NCBI GenBank assembly: GCA_934546935.1
Contig: CAKTEH010000002.1
Span: 124,001-188,000, forward strand
Length of the DNA stretch: 64,000 nucleotides
Reading direction: 5' to 3'
From: an uncultured Eubacteriales bacterium
Lineage (GTDB): Bacteria; Bacillota; Clostridia; Oscillospirales; QAMX01
Positions within the stretch are counted from its first letter, which is position 1. Every line of letters begins with the position of its first letter. The translations under genes and the position numbers were made by a program. Below the pieces are notes generated by a model. That model had not been told where the DNA came from and searched no databases. It was given only the letters and a program-made list of their open reading frames with translations. Of this stretch, positions 8,438 through 16,233 are shown piece by piece.

Positions 8438-8809
8438 ATGGGGAAATTCCATATACGTACAACCAGTACAGGCGTTAAATTTGACCTTAAAGCGGACAAT
8501 GGCGAAACCATCGCCAAAAGCGAGGTTTACGCTTCGCAGGACGCCTGTATACAAGGCATTGCTTCTGTGCGCAAAAACGCGCCGGCCGCTGCGGTTGAAA
8601 ATCAGACAGAGACAGGCTACAAAAAGCAGAAGCACCCAAAATTCGAAGTCTATACGGACAAGAGCGGACAATACCGCTTCCGCCTGAAGGCCTCCAATGG
8701 ACGTATTATCGCCGCAAGCGATGGGTACCAGACCTTGTCCGGTTGCCTCAACGGTGTGGTTTCTGTCCAGAAAAACGCATTGGGGGCGGCGCTCAGCTAC
8801 GAAACCTAG
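8438..8809 (+). CDS. YegP-like protein with two DUF1508 repeats
   Basis: A 123-residue protein made of two tandem DUF1508 units. Unit one runs FHIRTTSTGVKFDLKADNGE to about residue 50, and unit two runs FEVYTDKSGQYRFRLKASNG to the end; each ends in a cysteine-containing helix followed by GIASVRKNA or GVVSVQKNA. They are joined by a lysine-rich linker near residue 60. The fold is a small beta-sheet of unknown function, reported mainly as a conserved domain in many bacteria. The ATG at 8438 is preceded by AGGAAGGGG. It overlaps nothing, lies 34 bases after the GH39 gene and is followed by a terminator. No functional link to the xylosidase is visible beyond proximity. Confidence 0.85.
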   Translation: MGKFHIRTTSTGVKFDLKADNGETIAKSEVYASQDACIQGIASVRKNAPAAAVENQTETGYKKQKHPKFEVYTDKSGQYRFRLKASNGRIIAASDGYQTLSGCLNGVVSVQKNALGAALSYET

Positions 8810-8850
8810 CCGGTGCGCCGTCATAAACGCCTGCACATGCGCTATATGCA

Positions 8851-8887
8851 CAGGGCAGAGGGAAAGATCCCTCTGCCCTGCTTTTTT
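8851..8887 (+). terminator. Intrinsic terminator after the YegP-like gene
   Basis: CAGGGCAGAGGGA pairs with TCCCTCTGCCCTG around AAGA, followed by CTTTTTT. The stem is long and perfect. Confidence 0.92.
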
Positions 8888-8924
8888 CCGGATCCGGCGC
8901 CCTGCACAATATCCGCTGCATTCC

Positions 8925-9176
8925 TCAAAACTCCCGGCCATCTTCAAACAATTCGCCGATCTCAACACCCAGCACCCTGGACAGACCGTATAGCTCAATG
9001 TCTGTCACCGTCCGTTTGTGCTCCTCAATCCGGGAAATAGAACCCCGGCAAATATAAATCGCAAGCGTTTCAAGACGGTTTGACAGGGTTTGCTGACTCA
9101 ATCCTTTTTCGATCCGAAGCGCCTTTACCCGTCCGCCCACCATATTCATCGCATGCCCGTCGATGATTCGTGCCAT
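8925..9176 (-). CDS. XRE-family helix-turn-helix regulator
   Basis: An 83-residue single-domain DNA-binding protein. The helix-turn-helix covers about residues 15-70: VKALRIEKGLSQQTLSNRL is the first part, RGSISRIEEHKRTVTD contains the recognition helix, and LYGLSRVLGVEIGELF closes the domain. It is divergent from the three-gene ABC exporter. The intergenic region contains a perfect 8-base inverted repeat and a second related one overlapping the exporter promoter, so it most likely represses the exporter and itself. The ATG at 9176 follows GGAGGG with seven-base spacing; an earlier in-frame ATG lies in the operator and is unlikely. No ligand domain is present, so the inducing signal must act through this small protein or another factor. 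Confidence 0.85.
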   Translation of the reverse strand: MARIIDGHAMNMVGGRVKALRIEKGLSQQTLSNRLETLAIYICRGSISRIEEHKRTVTDIELYGLSRVLGVEIGELFEDGREF

Positions 9177-9188
9177 CGTAATCCCTCC

Positions 9189-9209
9189 ATTGTCTTGACA
9201 TAGGACAAT
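9189..9209. promoter_or_regulatory. Operator-like inverted repeat over the minus-35 box
   Basis: ATTGTC (9189-9194) and GACAAT (9204-9209) form an inverted repeat spanning the minus-35 element of the exporter promoter. It shares the TGTC/GACA core with the stronger palindrome at 9239-9257, as expected for two sites of one repressor. Confidence 0.55.
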
Positions 9210-9223
9210 TCTTAGGGTATAGT
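9195..9223 (+). promoter_or_regulatory. Near-consensus sigma-A promoter for the ABC exporter
   Basis: TTGACA (9195-9200) and TATAGT (9218-9223) with a 17-base spacer. It faces the exporter genes and lies between the two operator-like repeats. Confidence 0.75.
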
Positions 9224-9238
9224 ATGATTCGTAAACAT

Positions 9239-9257
9239 ATGTCCTGTAACAGGACAT
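9239..9257. promoter_or_regulatory. Perfect palindromic operator candidate
   Basis: ATGTCCTG and CAGGACAT are perfect 8-base arms around TAA. It lies just downstream of the exporter minus-10 box and upstream of the XRE gene, a position suited to blocking both. Confidence 0.7.
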
Positions 9258-9259
9258 AC

Positions 9260-9567
9260 CAAAAAATAGAAAGGAGGGCAGCCAAAGCCTTCCGGAAAAC
9301 GTCCGGAAATTTTCAGCAACAGCCGCAATGGACAGGAGAGGGATTCAACAGAAAATGCGAAAAACACATGGTTCATTCCTGTCCTGAATCCTACAGACAT
9401 ACACAACACGCATTTTTTCTTACTTTCTCAGCCTTACCACTTTACCGTAATACACCTTCGTGGTATACTGTTGCTGGCCGGACCGCATGGCTTTACGCTT
9501 CCCAGTCCGGCCCGGCATAAAACAAACTTATCGGGATCCGTCCCGACGCCGTAAGAGAGGATATCTT
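9260..9567 (+). promoter_or_regulatory. Exporter leader with hairpins and a second promoter
   Basis: No gene is evident in these 308 bases. A small hairpin of TTCCGG (9290-9295) with CCGGAA (9303-9308) comes first. GGACAGGA (9330-9337), GGATTCA (9341-9347), TCCTGTCC (9377-9384) and TGAATCC (9385-9391) are complementary in an A-B-A'-B' order, which could form a pseudoknot or supply more operator half-sites. A second promoter candidate is TTTACC (9441-9446), 17 bases, TATACT (9464-9469). A further GCCGGAC/GTCCGGC hairpin lies just before the ribosome binding site region. Confidence 0.45.
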
Positions 9568-10563
9568 ATGTCATTGACCGTAAAAGATCTGACAAAAAAG
9601 TATGGTGAACGTACCGTGCTCGACCATTTAAGTTTTGAAATGACCCAACCTGGCGTATATGCGCTTCTGGGCACCAACGGCGCAGGCAAAACCACTGCGA
9701 TCCGTATGATCCTGAACATGCTGGTCCGGGATGAAGGCGAAGTCCTATGGAATGGGAAACCGCTTGACACCACAGTGTGCAATGTCGGTTATCTTGCTGA
9801 GGAACGTGGGCTTTATCCAAAATATTCGCTTATGGATCAGCTTTTATACTTTGCCGCTTTGCGCGGCGTTTCCCGCAGCGATGCAAAACAGCGCATCCGG
9901 CATTGGGCGTCAAGGCTGGAGGTTGAGGAATATCTCTATCCGCAGGTAAAGGCATCTCCAGCCGTCCCGCCTGTAAACGGGCAGCTGCGTTTTGGCACCG
10001 CCGCACGGCGTATAAAAGCACAGAAACCGAAGCTTGCCGATCAGCTTTCCAAAGGGAACCAGCAGAAAATCCAGCTGATGGCCGCGCTGATTTCAGACCC
10101 GGAATTAATTATCCTTGACGAACCGTTGTCCGGCCTTGACCCGGTCAACACAGACCTGTTCAAGGGTATCATCCGCGACGAAATTGCAAAAGGGAAATAT
10201 CTGATCATGTCCAGCCATCAGATGGCGACTGTCGAAGAATTTTGTACCGATATTACCATTCTCAACCGTTCAAAAACCGTTTTACAGGGACATCTGAATG
10301 ATATCAAGAAAAGCTACGGCCGCGTAAACCTCTCCCTGAAAACCGAACAGGATATTTCGCGCTATATCGAGGCTTCGGGCGCAGTCCCTGTCACACAAAA
10401 AGAGTTTGAATACAATCTCAAAGTTACCGGCGAAGAACAGGCCAACCGCCTTTTAGGCATGTTGATCTCCAATGGCATCACGGTCATTACCTTTGACCTT
10501 CGCGAGCCCTCGCTGCATGAGATCTTCGTAGAAAAAGTAGGTGAAGTGCATGAAGCTGAGTAA
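9568..10563 (+). CDS. ABC-2-type exporter ATP-binding protein
   Basis: The ATPase subunit of an export system with the two permeases that follow. The 331-residue protein has Walker A GTNGAGKTT (35-43), signature LSKGNQQ (160-166), Walker B LIILDEP (about 180-186), D-loop SGLD and the switch histidine in SSHQM (about 217). About 35 residues rich in proline, lysine and arginine (roughly 124-158) sit between the helical domain and the signature, where many homologues have a short link. The C-terminal 90 residues are the extra domain typical of NatA/YhaQ-type ATPases. The ATG at 9568 follows GAGAGG. The first permease starts inside its last codons. Substrate is unknown; sodium, peptides or antibiotics are all possible for this family. 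Confidence 0.9.
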   Translation: MSLTVKDLTKKYGERTVLDHLSFEMTQPGVYALLGTNGAGKTTAIRMILNMLVRDEGEVLWNGKPLDTTVCNVGYLAEERGLYPKYSLMDQLLYFAALRGVSRSDAKQRIRHWASRLEVEEYLYPQVKASPAVPPVNGQLRFGTAARRIKAQKPKLADQLSKGNQQKIQLMAALISDPELIILDEPLSGLDPVNTDLFKGIIRDEIAKGKYLIMSSHQMATVEEFCTDITILNRSKTVLQGHLNDIKKSYGRVNLSLKTEQDISRYIEASGAVPVTQKEFEYNLKVTGEEQANRLLGMLISNGITVITFDLREPSLHEIFVEKVGEVHEAE

Positions 10564-11860
10564 GCACGACTTCACTGGCGTTGGAAAAGTTTTCCGTTTT
10601 ACCCTCGCCGCACATGTAAAAAACAGGTCGAATCTCGTTTCCCTTATGATCATGCTCTTGCTTGCACTGGCCAGTGTGCCGCTGGCCGTAATCTTTTCCG
10701 GCGGCAGCGCCATACAGGCGGAGCACAGCGGGATTGAGGCTGTGTATATCCGCAACGAGACAACATTCGCGCTGGATATGGGCGTATTGTCCACAGACGC
10801 CTATTTTTCCAACACGCAGTTTTCTCCGCTTACAGCGCAGGAGGACGTCCAGCCGGATCCCGGCAGCATCGCGGTTGAAATCCAGGCGCAAAACGAAGGG
10901 TATTACAGCATTGCCCTGCATACCGCGCCGGAAGATGAATGGGATGACGGGGAAATTGCGCAGCTGAAACGTGTGTTGAACCTTGCCTTCGATGAAGCCC
11001 GGCTGCGGGCGGCCGGCGCAGATGAAACGCAGATTGCGTTGGCATCTATGCCTTTTTCCATCGAGCTTGCAACGCAACGCGATTACCGCAGCGCCACAGA
11101 TATCTCCTTTGACACCAAATTTGCTGTACAATATGTCTATTCCATCTTCGTTATGATGATCTCTGTCATGGCCGCGTCCTATATTGCCCGTGCCATTGTG
11201 GAAGAAAAGGCGTCGAAACTTGTGGAGCTTTTAATGGTGTCCGTCCGGCCCCTGGCGCTGATCCTGGGCAAAATACTGGCTGTTATGGCGTTCATTTTCG
11301 GGATGTTCCTCTCCATTATCCTTGCCTTTGCCCTTTCCTATACAGTCAGCGGCTTTTTCCTGGATGTTTCCAGTATTTCCCAGATGCTGGCGTCCTTTGG
11401 TATCAGCGGGCAAAGCCTGAACCTCAGCCCGATGACGGTTTTGATCGTACTTGTTTCCCTGATCCTGGGCTATTTTACCTTTTCCATCCTCTCCGGAATC
11501 AGCGGTACCTGCTGCTCGACAATGGAAGATATTGAATACGCACAGCTTTCTTCTATCCTGGTCATTATGTCTGGATACCTGGTTTCCTGTATTGCCGCCG
11601 CTTTCACTTCCGGTCCTGCGCCCATAATCGTTTCGCTTTTACCTGTAGTATCCGTATTCTGCGCCCCGGTTTCCTATGTCTGCGGCAACATCAGCTTCCC
11701 GCTTTTGTGCCTTTCCTGGGGGATCCAGGCCCTGGTCGTTGCAGGCCTGGCGCTTTTCTGCGCGCGGGTATACAACGAGCTTTTGATCCATCGCGGCGCA
11801 CGCGTCAAACTCCGCCAGCTCCTGGCAATGGCAAAGCGCCCGGCAAAGGAGGATGCGTAA
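10550..11860 (+). CDS. ABC-2 family export permease (first)
   Basis: A 436-residue integral membrane subunit. It starts with a short cytoplasmic segment and a transmembrane helix near residues 25-50, followed by a roughly 130-residue external domain, then a block of about five helices from near residue 195 (FAVQYVYSIFVMMISVMAA onwards). The motif EEKASKLVELLMVSVRP after the second helix is typical of NatB/YhaP-type permeases. Translation starts at ATG 10550, overlapping the ATPase stop by 14 bases, with AGGTG upstream; this indicates translational coupling. The next permease starts one base after its stop. It forms the channel with the second permease. Substrate is not evident. Confidence 0.9.
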   Translation: MKLSKHDFTGVGKVFRFTLAAHVKNRSNLVSLMIMLLLALASVPLAVIFSGGSAIQAEHSGIEAVYIRNETTFALDMGVLSTDAYFSNTQFSPLTAQEDVQPDPGSIAVEIQAQNEGYYSIALHTAPEDEWDDGEIAQLKRVLNLAFDEARLRAAGADETQIALASMPFSIELATQRDYRSATDISFDTKFAVQYVYSIFVMMISVMAASYIARAIVEEKASKLVELLMVSVRPLALILGKILAVMAFIFGMFLSIILAFALSYTVSGFFLDVSSISQMLASFGISGQSLNLSPMTVLIVLVSLILGYFTFSILSGISGTCCSTMEDIEYAQLSSILVIMSGYLVSCIAAAFTSGPAPIIVSLLPVVSVFCAPVSYVCGNISFPLLCLSWGIQALVVAGLALFCARVYNELLIHRGARVKLRQLLAMAKRPAKEDA

Positions 11861-13207
11861 ATGAAACACGAATTTTCCGGGTTTGGCAGGATTTTTTCCT
11901 TCACCTTTACTCAACATATAAAAGGGCGTTCTTATAAGGTTTCGACGATTGTGCTTGCACTGTTGTGCTTGGTGCTGCCTGCTGTAATTATCGCCGCTTT
12001 CGCAGCTTTCGGCTCCAACGGCAGCGAAGCAAAACCGTTGGAAACCGGGGCACAGCACGTGCTGGTGGTCAACGACAGCGGCCTGGATTACGATTTCAAT
12101 GCGCTTTCCGTGCCCGGCTATGAAGCTTTTTCAGATATCGCCTATGATACGGCTGAAGACGTTGACCAGGCGCTTGCAGCAGCAGACGGGCATACGCTTG
12201 TTTTGCAGCTGGAAGCCGCAGACGGCGCCTATATGCTGCGTATCCTCCTTCCCGAGGACAGCGAGCTGACCTGGGATGATGCGGAGGGTTTTGAAAGTTA
12301 TCTCAATATTGGGTTTTCCTATGTATTGATGGAAGCGTCCGGCCTGCGTACGGAACAAATGGCCGTCCTGTTTGCACCGGTGCAAACCGTTGAAGTCAGG
12401 CAGGACCCGAACACCGGTACTGCAGGAACTGCGGACGGGTTCGCCGGGATACGCGAGGTCTTGGCCTACTTAATTCCCTACCTGAACGTAATGGTACTGT
12501 ATTTCCTGGTCTTAATTTACGGCCAAAGCGTTTCCAACAGCGTAATTATGGAAAAGACTTCAAAACTGATGGATACGTTTCTGGTTGCAGTGCGCCCGCC
12601 CGCTATGGTCTTAGGGAAAGTTCTGGCGATCTGTCTGGCGGCAATTGTCCAGTTTGCGCTGTGGCTTCTTATGCTGCTTGCAGGACTGGGCTGCGGCTGT
12701 GCGCTGGCGCGCGCCATCGGCCCGGATACCAGTCTTGCCCTTGTCGCGCTTTTTGATAATCTTGATATGTTCTCCAGCGTTTTCTCCCTTCCGGGAATCC
12801 TGCTTGGGTTCTGCGTGGTGATGGCCGGTTTTCTTCTGTACTGCGCGCTGGCTTCCATTGGCGGCGCAATGGCCAGCAAGCCGGAGGATCTTTCCTCTAC
12901 CAATATGCTCTTTACCCTTGCCCTGATCGCCAGCTTCTTCCTGACGATCTATTCAGGCGGGATGACCGGCGTCCTGGACGCAGGAAGCTGGCTCAATTAT
13001 TTCCCCTTTTCTGCAATTTTGACCGTCCCGGGCCTTGCTGCGCTGGGCGCCATACCGCTTGTAAATATCCTGGCAAGTATCGGGATCATTGTGCTGTGTG
13101 CGCTTATCCTCATGTACTTTGCCGGCAAAATTTATAAAATGATGGCGCTTTATAAAGGGAATCCGCCGAAACTCAGCAAAATTTTCTCCATGCTGCGTAC
13201 AAAATAA
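11861..13207 (+). CDS. ABC-2 family export permease (second)
   Basis: A 448-residue membrane protein with the same plan as the preceding permease: N-terminal helix near residues 25-50 (VLALLCLVLPAVIIAAFAAF), an external domain to about residue 205, and a C-terminal helical block. The motif NSVIMEKTSKLMDTFLVAVRP mirrors the EEKASKLVELL segment of its neighbour, so the two are divergent paralogues that probably form a heterodimer. GGAGG lies eight bases before ATG, within the end of the upstream gene. It is the last gene of the exporter operon. Having two different large permeases with one ATPase is common in Firmicute NatAB/YhaQP-like systems; the transported compound remains unknown. Confidence 0.9.
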   Translation: MKHEFSGFGRIFSFTFTQHIKGRSYKVSTIVLALLCLVLPAVIIAAFAAFGSNGSEAKPLETGAQHVLVVNDSGLDYDFNALSVPGYEAFSDIAYDTAEDVDQALAAADGHTLVLQLEAADGAYMLRILLPEDSELTWDDAEGFESYLNIGFSYVLMEASGLRTEQMAVLFAPVQTVEVRQDPNTGTAGTADGFAGIREVLAYLIPYLNVMVLYFLVLIYGQSVSNSVIMEKTSKLMDTFLVAVRPPAMVLGKVLAICLAAIVQFALWLLMLLAGLGCGCALARAIGPDTSLALVALFDNLDMFSSVFSLPGILLGFCVVMAGFLLYCALASIGGAMASKPEDLSSTNMLFTLALIASFFLTIYSGGMTGVLDAGSWLNYFPFSAILTVPGLAALGAIPLVNILASIGIIVLCALILMYFAGKIYKMMALYKGNPPKLSKIFSMLRTK

Positions 13208-13301
13208 AGCAAAGCCCGCCGCAAAATACCAGCATAGTCCGTCTTTATCATTTACGCGCCGAGCCGTACGCAGCTGCGCAGTCCAAAAGAAAGGAATTTA
13301 C

Positions 13302-15461
13302 ATGGCAATCAGCGGAAAATTTATCCGGTCCCAGCTTGCACTTCTTCGCCCGCTGCTGTCGGGCTGTTCTCTGGAAACCGCCCGGCGCGGTCAGGATATG
13401 CTTGGAGAGTTGATGACACATACCAAGCTTGATCAGATCAGTATTGAAGAACAGGATTTTCCCGCGTTCCGCGCGGCCTGGGTTCAACCCCGGGATGCAC
13501 GGCACGAGGGAGTAATCCTCTATCTTCACGGCGGGGGCTATACCTGCGGCAGCCTGGAATATGCACTGGGCTTCAGTTCAATCCTTGCAGCGGAATGCGG
13601 TATCCGCGTTTTCTGTGCCGCATACCGGCTTGCGCCGGAAAATCCATACCCAGCCGCCCTGGAAGATGCGCTTGAGGCCTACCGCAGCCTGCTTTCGCGC
13701 GGATATAAGGCACATCAGATCGTGCTGTGCGGGGAAAGTGCTGGCGGTGGATTGATCTATGCATTGTGCTTAAAACTCAAATCCATGCATATCCCCCTGC
13801 CCTGCGCGCTTATTGGCATCTCGCCATGGACCGACTTATGCGCATCCGGTCCATCTTATACGCAAAACCGGGACGTAGACCCGTCAATGACAGCCGAACG
13901 CCTGCAATTTTTCGCTGAATGCTATACTGCCAATCCTTATGACCCCTTCGTTTCCCCCCTCTATGGGGAGCTTTCTGCAATGCCGCCATCGCTGCTGTTC
14001 GTCGGCGGCGACGAAATCATGCTCGACGACGCGCGCCTGCTGCACGAAAAACTCCGCTCAGCTGGCTGTGAGAGCCGGCTGATTGTTGCGCCGCATATGT
14101 GGCATGCGTATGTCTTGTATTATCTGAAAGAAAACCGCGGTGATTTCGTCGAAATCAACGGCTTCCTGCGCCAGCATCTGCCAGATGAACGCAAGCTGCG
14201 CTGGATGCGGCTGGATAATGCAGCAAAAATCTATCCGGCGGCAAAAAACCGGCGCTGGACAAACCTTTTCCGCCTGTCCGCGACACTTTTTGAAGATATT
14301 GACCGCATTGTCATGCAATCCGCACTGGATGTGACCGTGCGGCGCTTTCCCTCCATCGCGGTACGCCTGCGTGCCGGCGCATTCTGGTACTATCTCGAGG
14401 AATTGCCCATGGCGCCGCCGGTGCGCGCGGAATACAGCTATCCCATGACTCGCATGACGGCCAGGGAACTGCGCCGCTGCGCATTTCGCGTGATCGTTTA
14501 CCGCAACCGCGTTGCAGTGGAATTTTTCCATGCCCTGACCGACGGCACGGGCGGCATGATCTTTCTGAAAACACTGCTTGCAGAATATATCCATCAAAAA
14601 TACGCCTGTGAAATCCCCTGCACGGACGGTGTGCTCGACCGGCTTGAACCTCCGGATGAAGGGGAGCTTGAGGACAGCTTCCTGCACAGCTATGGCGACG
14701 TCTCCAAAAGCCGGGCAGAGAAAACGGCTTTCCATTACACAGGCACACGGGAGCCGAATGATACAGTCCATGTCACCACCTTTATGGCAGACGCCGGTGA
14801 AGCACTTGCCGCAGCGCGGCGGTACAAAGTATCGCTGACCGCTTTCCTGGCCTCTGCGCTGATCTGTGCGCTTATGCGCCTGCAAGATGAGGAACAGCCG
14901 CATAGACGGCGGCAGAAGCCGCTGAAAGTATTGATCCCGGTCAACCTCCGCCAGTTTTTCGACAGCCATACCCTGCGCAATTTCGCCTTATATGTCACAC
15001 CGGGCATAGACCCCAAAATGGGGACCTGGGATTTCGCCGAGGTCTGCCGCTCAGTCCATCATCAGATGGGGATGGAAATTACCAAAAAGGAAATGGCTTC
15101 ACGCATGAGCACCAATGTGCGTACTGAGAAAAGCCCTGTGTTGAAAGTCATGCCCCTTTTCATAAAAAATCTGGCAATGAAGGCGGCCTACAATGCGGTT
15201 GGCGAACGCAAATCCTGCCTTAATCTTTCAAACCTTGGCGTCATTACATTGCCGGAGGCCATGCGTCCCTTCATACACCGCATGGATTTCCTGATCGGCT
15301 CCCAATCCACAACCCCCTTTGCCTGTGCAATGCTGTCTTATAACGGCACGGTATATCTCAATTTTACCCGCAACATCCGCCAATCCAAGCTGGAGCTTTA
15401 TTTTTATGAACAGCTCCGGCGGGAGGGCATACACATTAAAGTGGAAAGCAACCGGAGGTGA
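13302..15461 (+). CDS. Fusion of HSL-type esterase and condensation-like acyltransferase
   Basis: A 719-residue two-domain protein. Residues 1-295 are an alpha/beta hydrolase of the hormone-sensitive-lipase group: oxyanion motif HGGGY (76-80), nucleophile Ser146 in GESAGGG, Asp237 in VGGDEIMLDD and His268 in MWHAY. Residues about 300-719 resemble alcohol acetyltransferase/condensation-fold enzymes, with His410 and Asp414 in FHALTDG; this is HxxxDG with the first histidine of the usual HH replaced by phenylalanine. No signal peptide is seen. The two domains suggest coupled acyl removal and transfer on a lipid or alcohol. GAAAGGAA precedes the ATG. The zinc-ribbon membrane protein begins nine bases after its stop, so they work or are at least made together. 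Substrates are unknown. Confidence 0.82.
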   Translation: MAISGKFIRSQLALLRPLLSGCSLETARRGQDMLGELMTHTKLDQISIEEQDFPAFRAAWVQPRDARHEGVILYLHGGGYTCGSLEYALGFSSILAAECGIRVFCAAYRLAPENPYPAALEDALEAYRSLLSRGYKAHQIVLCGESAGGGLIYALCLKLKSMHIPLPCALIGISPWTDLCASGPSYTQNRDVDPSMTAERLQFFAECYTANPYDPFVSPLYGELSAMPPSLLFVGGDEIMLDDARLLHEKLRSAGCESRLIVAPHMWHAYVLYYLKENRGDFVEINGFLRQHLPDERKLRWMRLDNAAKIYPAAKNRRWTNLFRLSATLFEDIDRIVMQSALDVTVRRFPSIAVRLRAGAFWYYLEELPMAPPVRAEYSYPMTRMTARELRRCAFRVIVYRNRVAVEFFHALTDGTGGMIFLKTLLAEYIHQKYACEIPCTDGVLDRLEPPDEGELEDSFLHSYGDVSKSRAEKTAFHYTGTREPNDTVHVTTFMADAGEALAAARRYKVSLTAFLASALICALMRLQDEEQPHRRRQKPLKVLIPVNLRQFFDSHTLRNFALYVTPGIDPKMGTWDFAEVCRSVHHQMGMEITKKEMASRMSTNVRTEKSPVLKVMPLFIKNLAMKAAYNAVGERKSCLNLSNLGVITLPEAMRPFIHRMDFLIGSQSTTPFACAMLSYNGTVYLNFTRNIRQSKLELYFYEQLRREGIHIKVESNRR

Positions 15462-15469
15462 AAAAAGCC

Positions 15470-16165
15470 ATGTACTGTATAAAATGCGGTGTTGAACTTT
15501 CTGACGGGGAAAAGGAATGCCCACTTTGCCACACCCGCGTTTATCACCCCGAACTCCATACTGGGGAGGAATTCCCGCCCTATCCAAGCACGCGTCGTGC
15601 CGCAGAGCAGGTAAACCCGCGCGGGCTGCTGTTCATCCTTACAATCCTGTTTGCCCAGCCGGTTATGCTCTCCCTGTTTATCGACCTGCGTATCAACGGG
15701 ATGATGGTCTGGTCCGGTTATGTCGCCGGCGCGATTTTATTTGTCTATATCGTCGCCGTGCTCCCGGCCTGGTTCCATAAGCCCAATCCGGTTATCTTCG
15801 TACCCATTGATTTTGCCGCCTTAGGGCTTTACCTGCTGTGCATCGACCTGACGCTTTCCGGCGGTTGGTTTTTAAGCTTTGCTTTCCCGGTGGTCGGCAT
15901 CCTGGGGTTGCTTACAACCGCCGCCGTCGCGCTTTTCCGCTACCTGCCAAAAGCCGCGCTGTTTATCATCAGCGGCCTTTGTTTTGCAAGCGGAGGATTC
16001 TGCATCCTGCTTGAGATGTTCATTAGCATTACCTTCCACACCGGCCGTGTCTTTAATTGGTCGCTGTATCCTGCGGCTTCCGGCGCGTTGTTTGGCGCAG
16101 CGTTCCTTGTCATCGCCTTGTGCCGCCCCCTGCGTGAAAATTTGCACAAGCGGTTTTTCCTGTAA
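15470..16165 (+). CDS. Zinc-ribbon membrane protein, DUF6320-like
   Basis: A 231-residue protein beginning with a zinc ribbon: MYCIKCGVEL and CPLCHTRVYHP supply two CxxC pairs. From about residue 45 it continues as six or so transmembrane helices (for example GLLFILTILFAQPVMLSLFI and GYVAGAILFVYIVAVLPAW). I associate it with DUF6320, whose genes often adjoin alcohol-acetyltransferase-like genes, as here. The GTG at 15458 lies inside the ribosome binding site GGAGGTG, so ATG 15470 with ten-base spacing is preferred. It probably anchors or regulates the upstream fusion enzyme at the membrane, but that is inference from adjacency. It ends at a bidirectional terminator. Confidence 0.8.
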   Translation: MYCIKCGVELSDGEKECPLCHTRVYHPELHTGEEFPPYPSTRRAAEQVNPRGLLFILTILFAQPVMLSLFIDLRINGMMVWSGYVAGAILFVYIVAVLPAWFHKPNPVIFVPIDFAALGLYLLCIDLTLSGGWFLSFAFPVVGILGLLTTAAVALFRYLPKAALFIISGLCFASGGFCILLEMFISITFHTGRVFNWSLYPAASGALFGAAFLVIALCRPLRENLHKRFFL

Positions 16166-16180
16166 GAAAAGTCAAAATAC

Positions 16181-16218
16181 AAGCGCCTGATGGAAGTTTT
16201 CCATCAGGCGCTTATTTT
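16181..16218. terminator. Bidirectional intrinsic terminator
   Basis: AAGCGCCTGATGGAA pairs perfectly with TTCCATCAGGCGCTT around GTT. It lies between the convergent zinc-ribbon and DUF362 genes. Confidence 0.88.
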
Positions 16219-16233
16219 GCCCAAAGGCAAATT

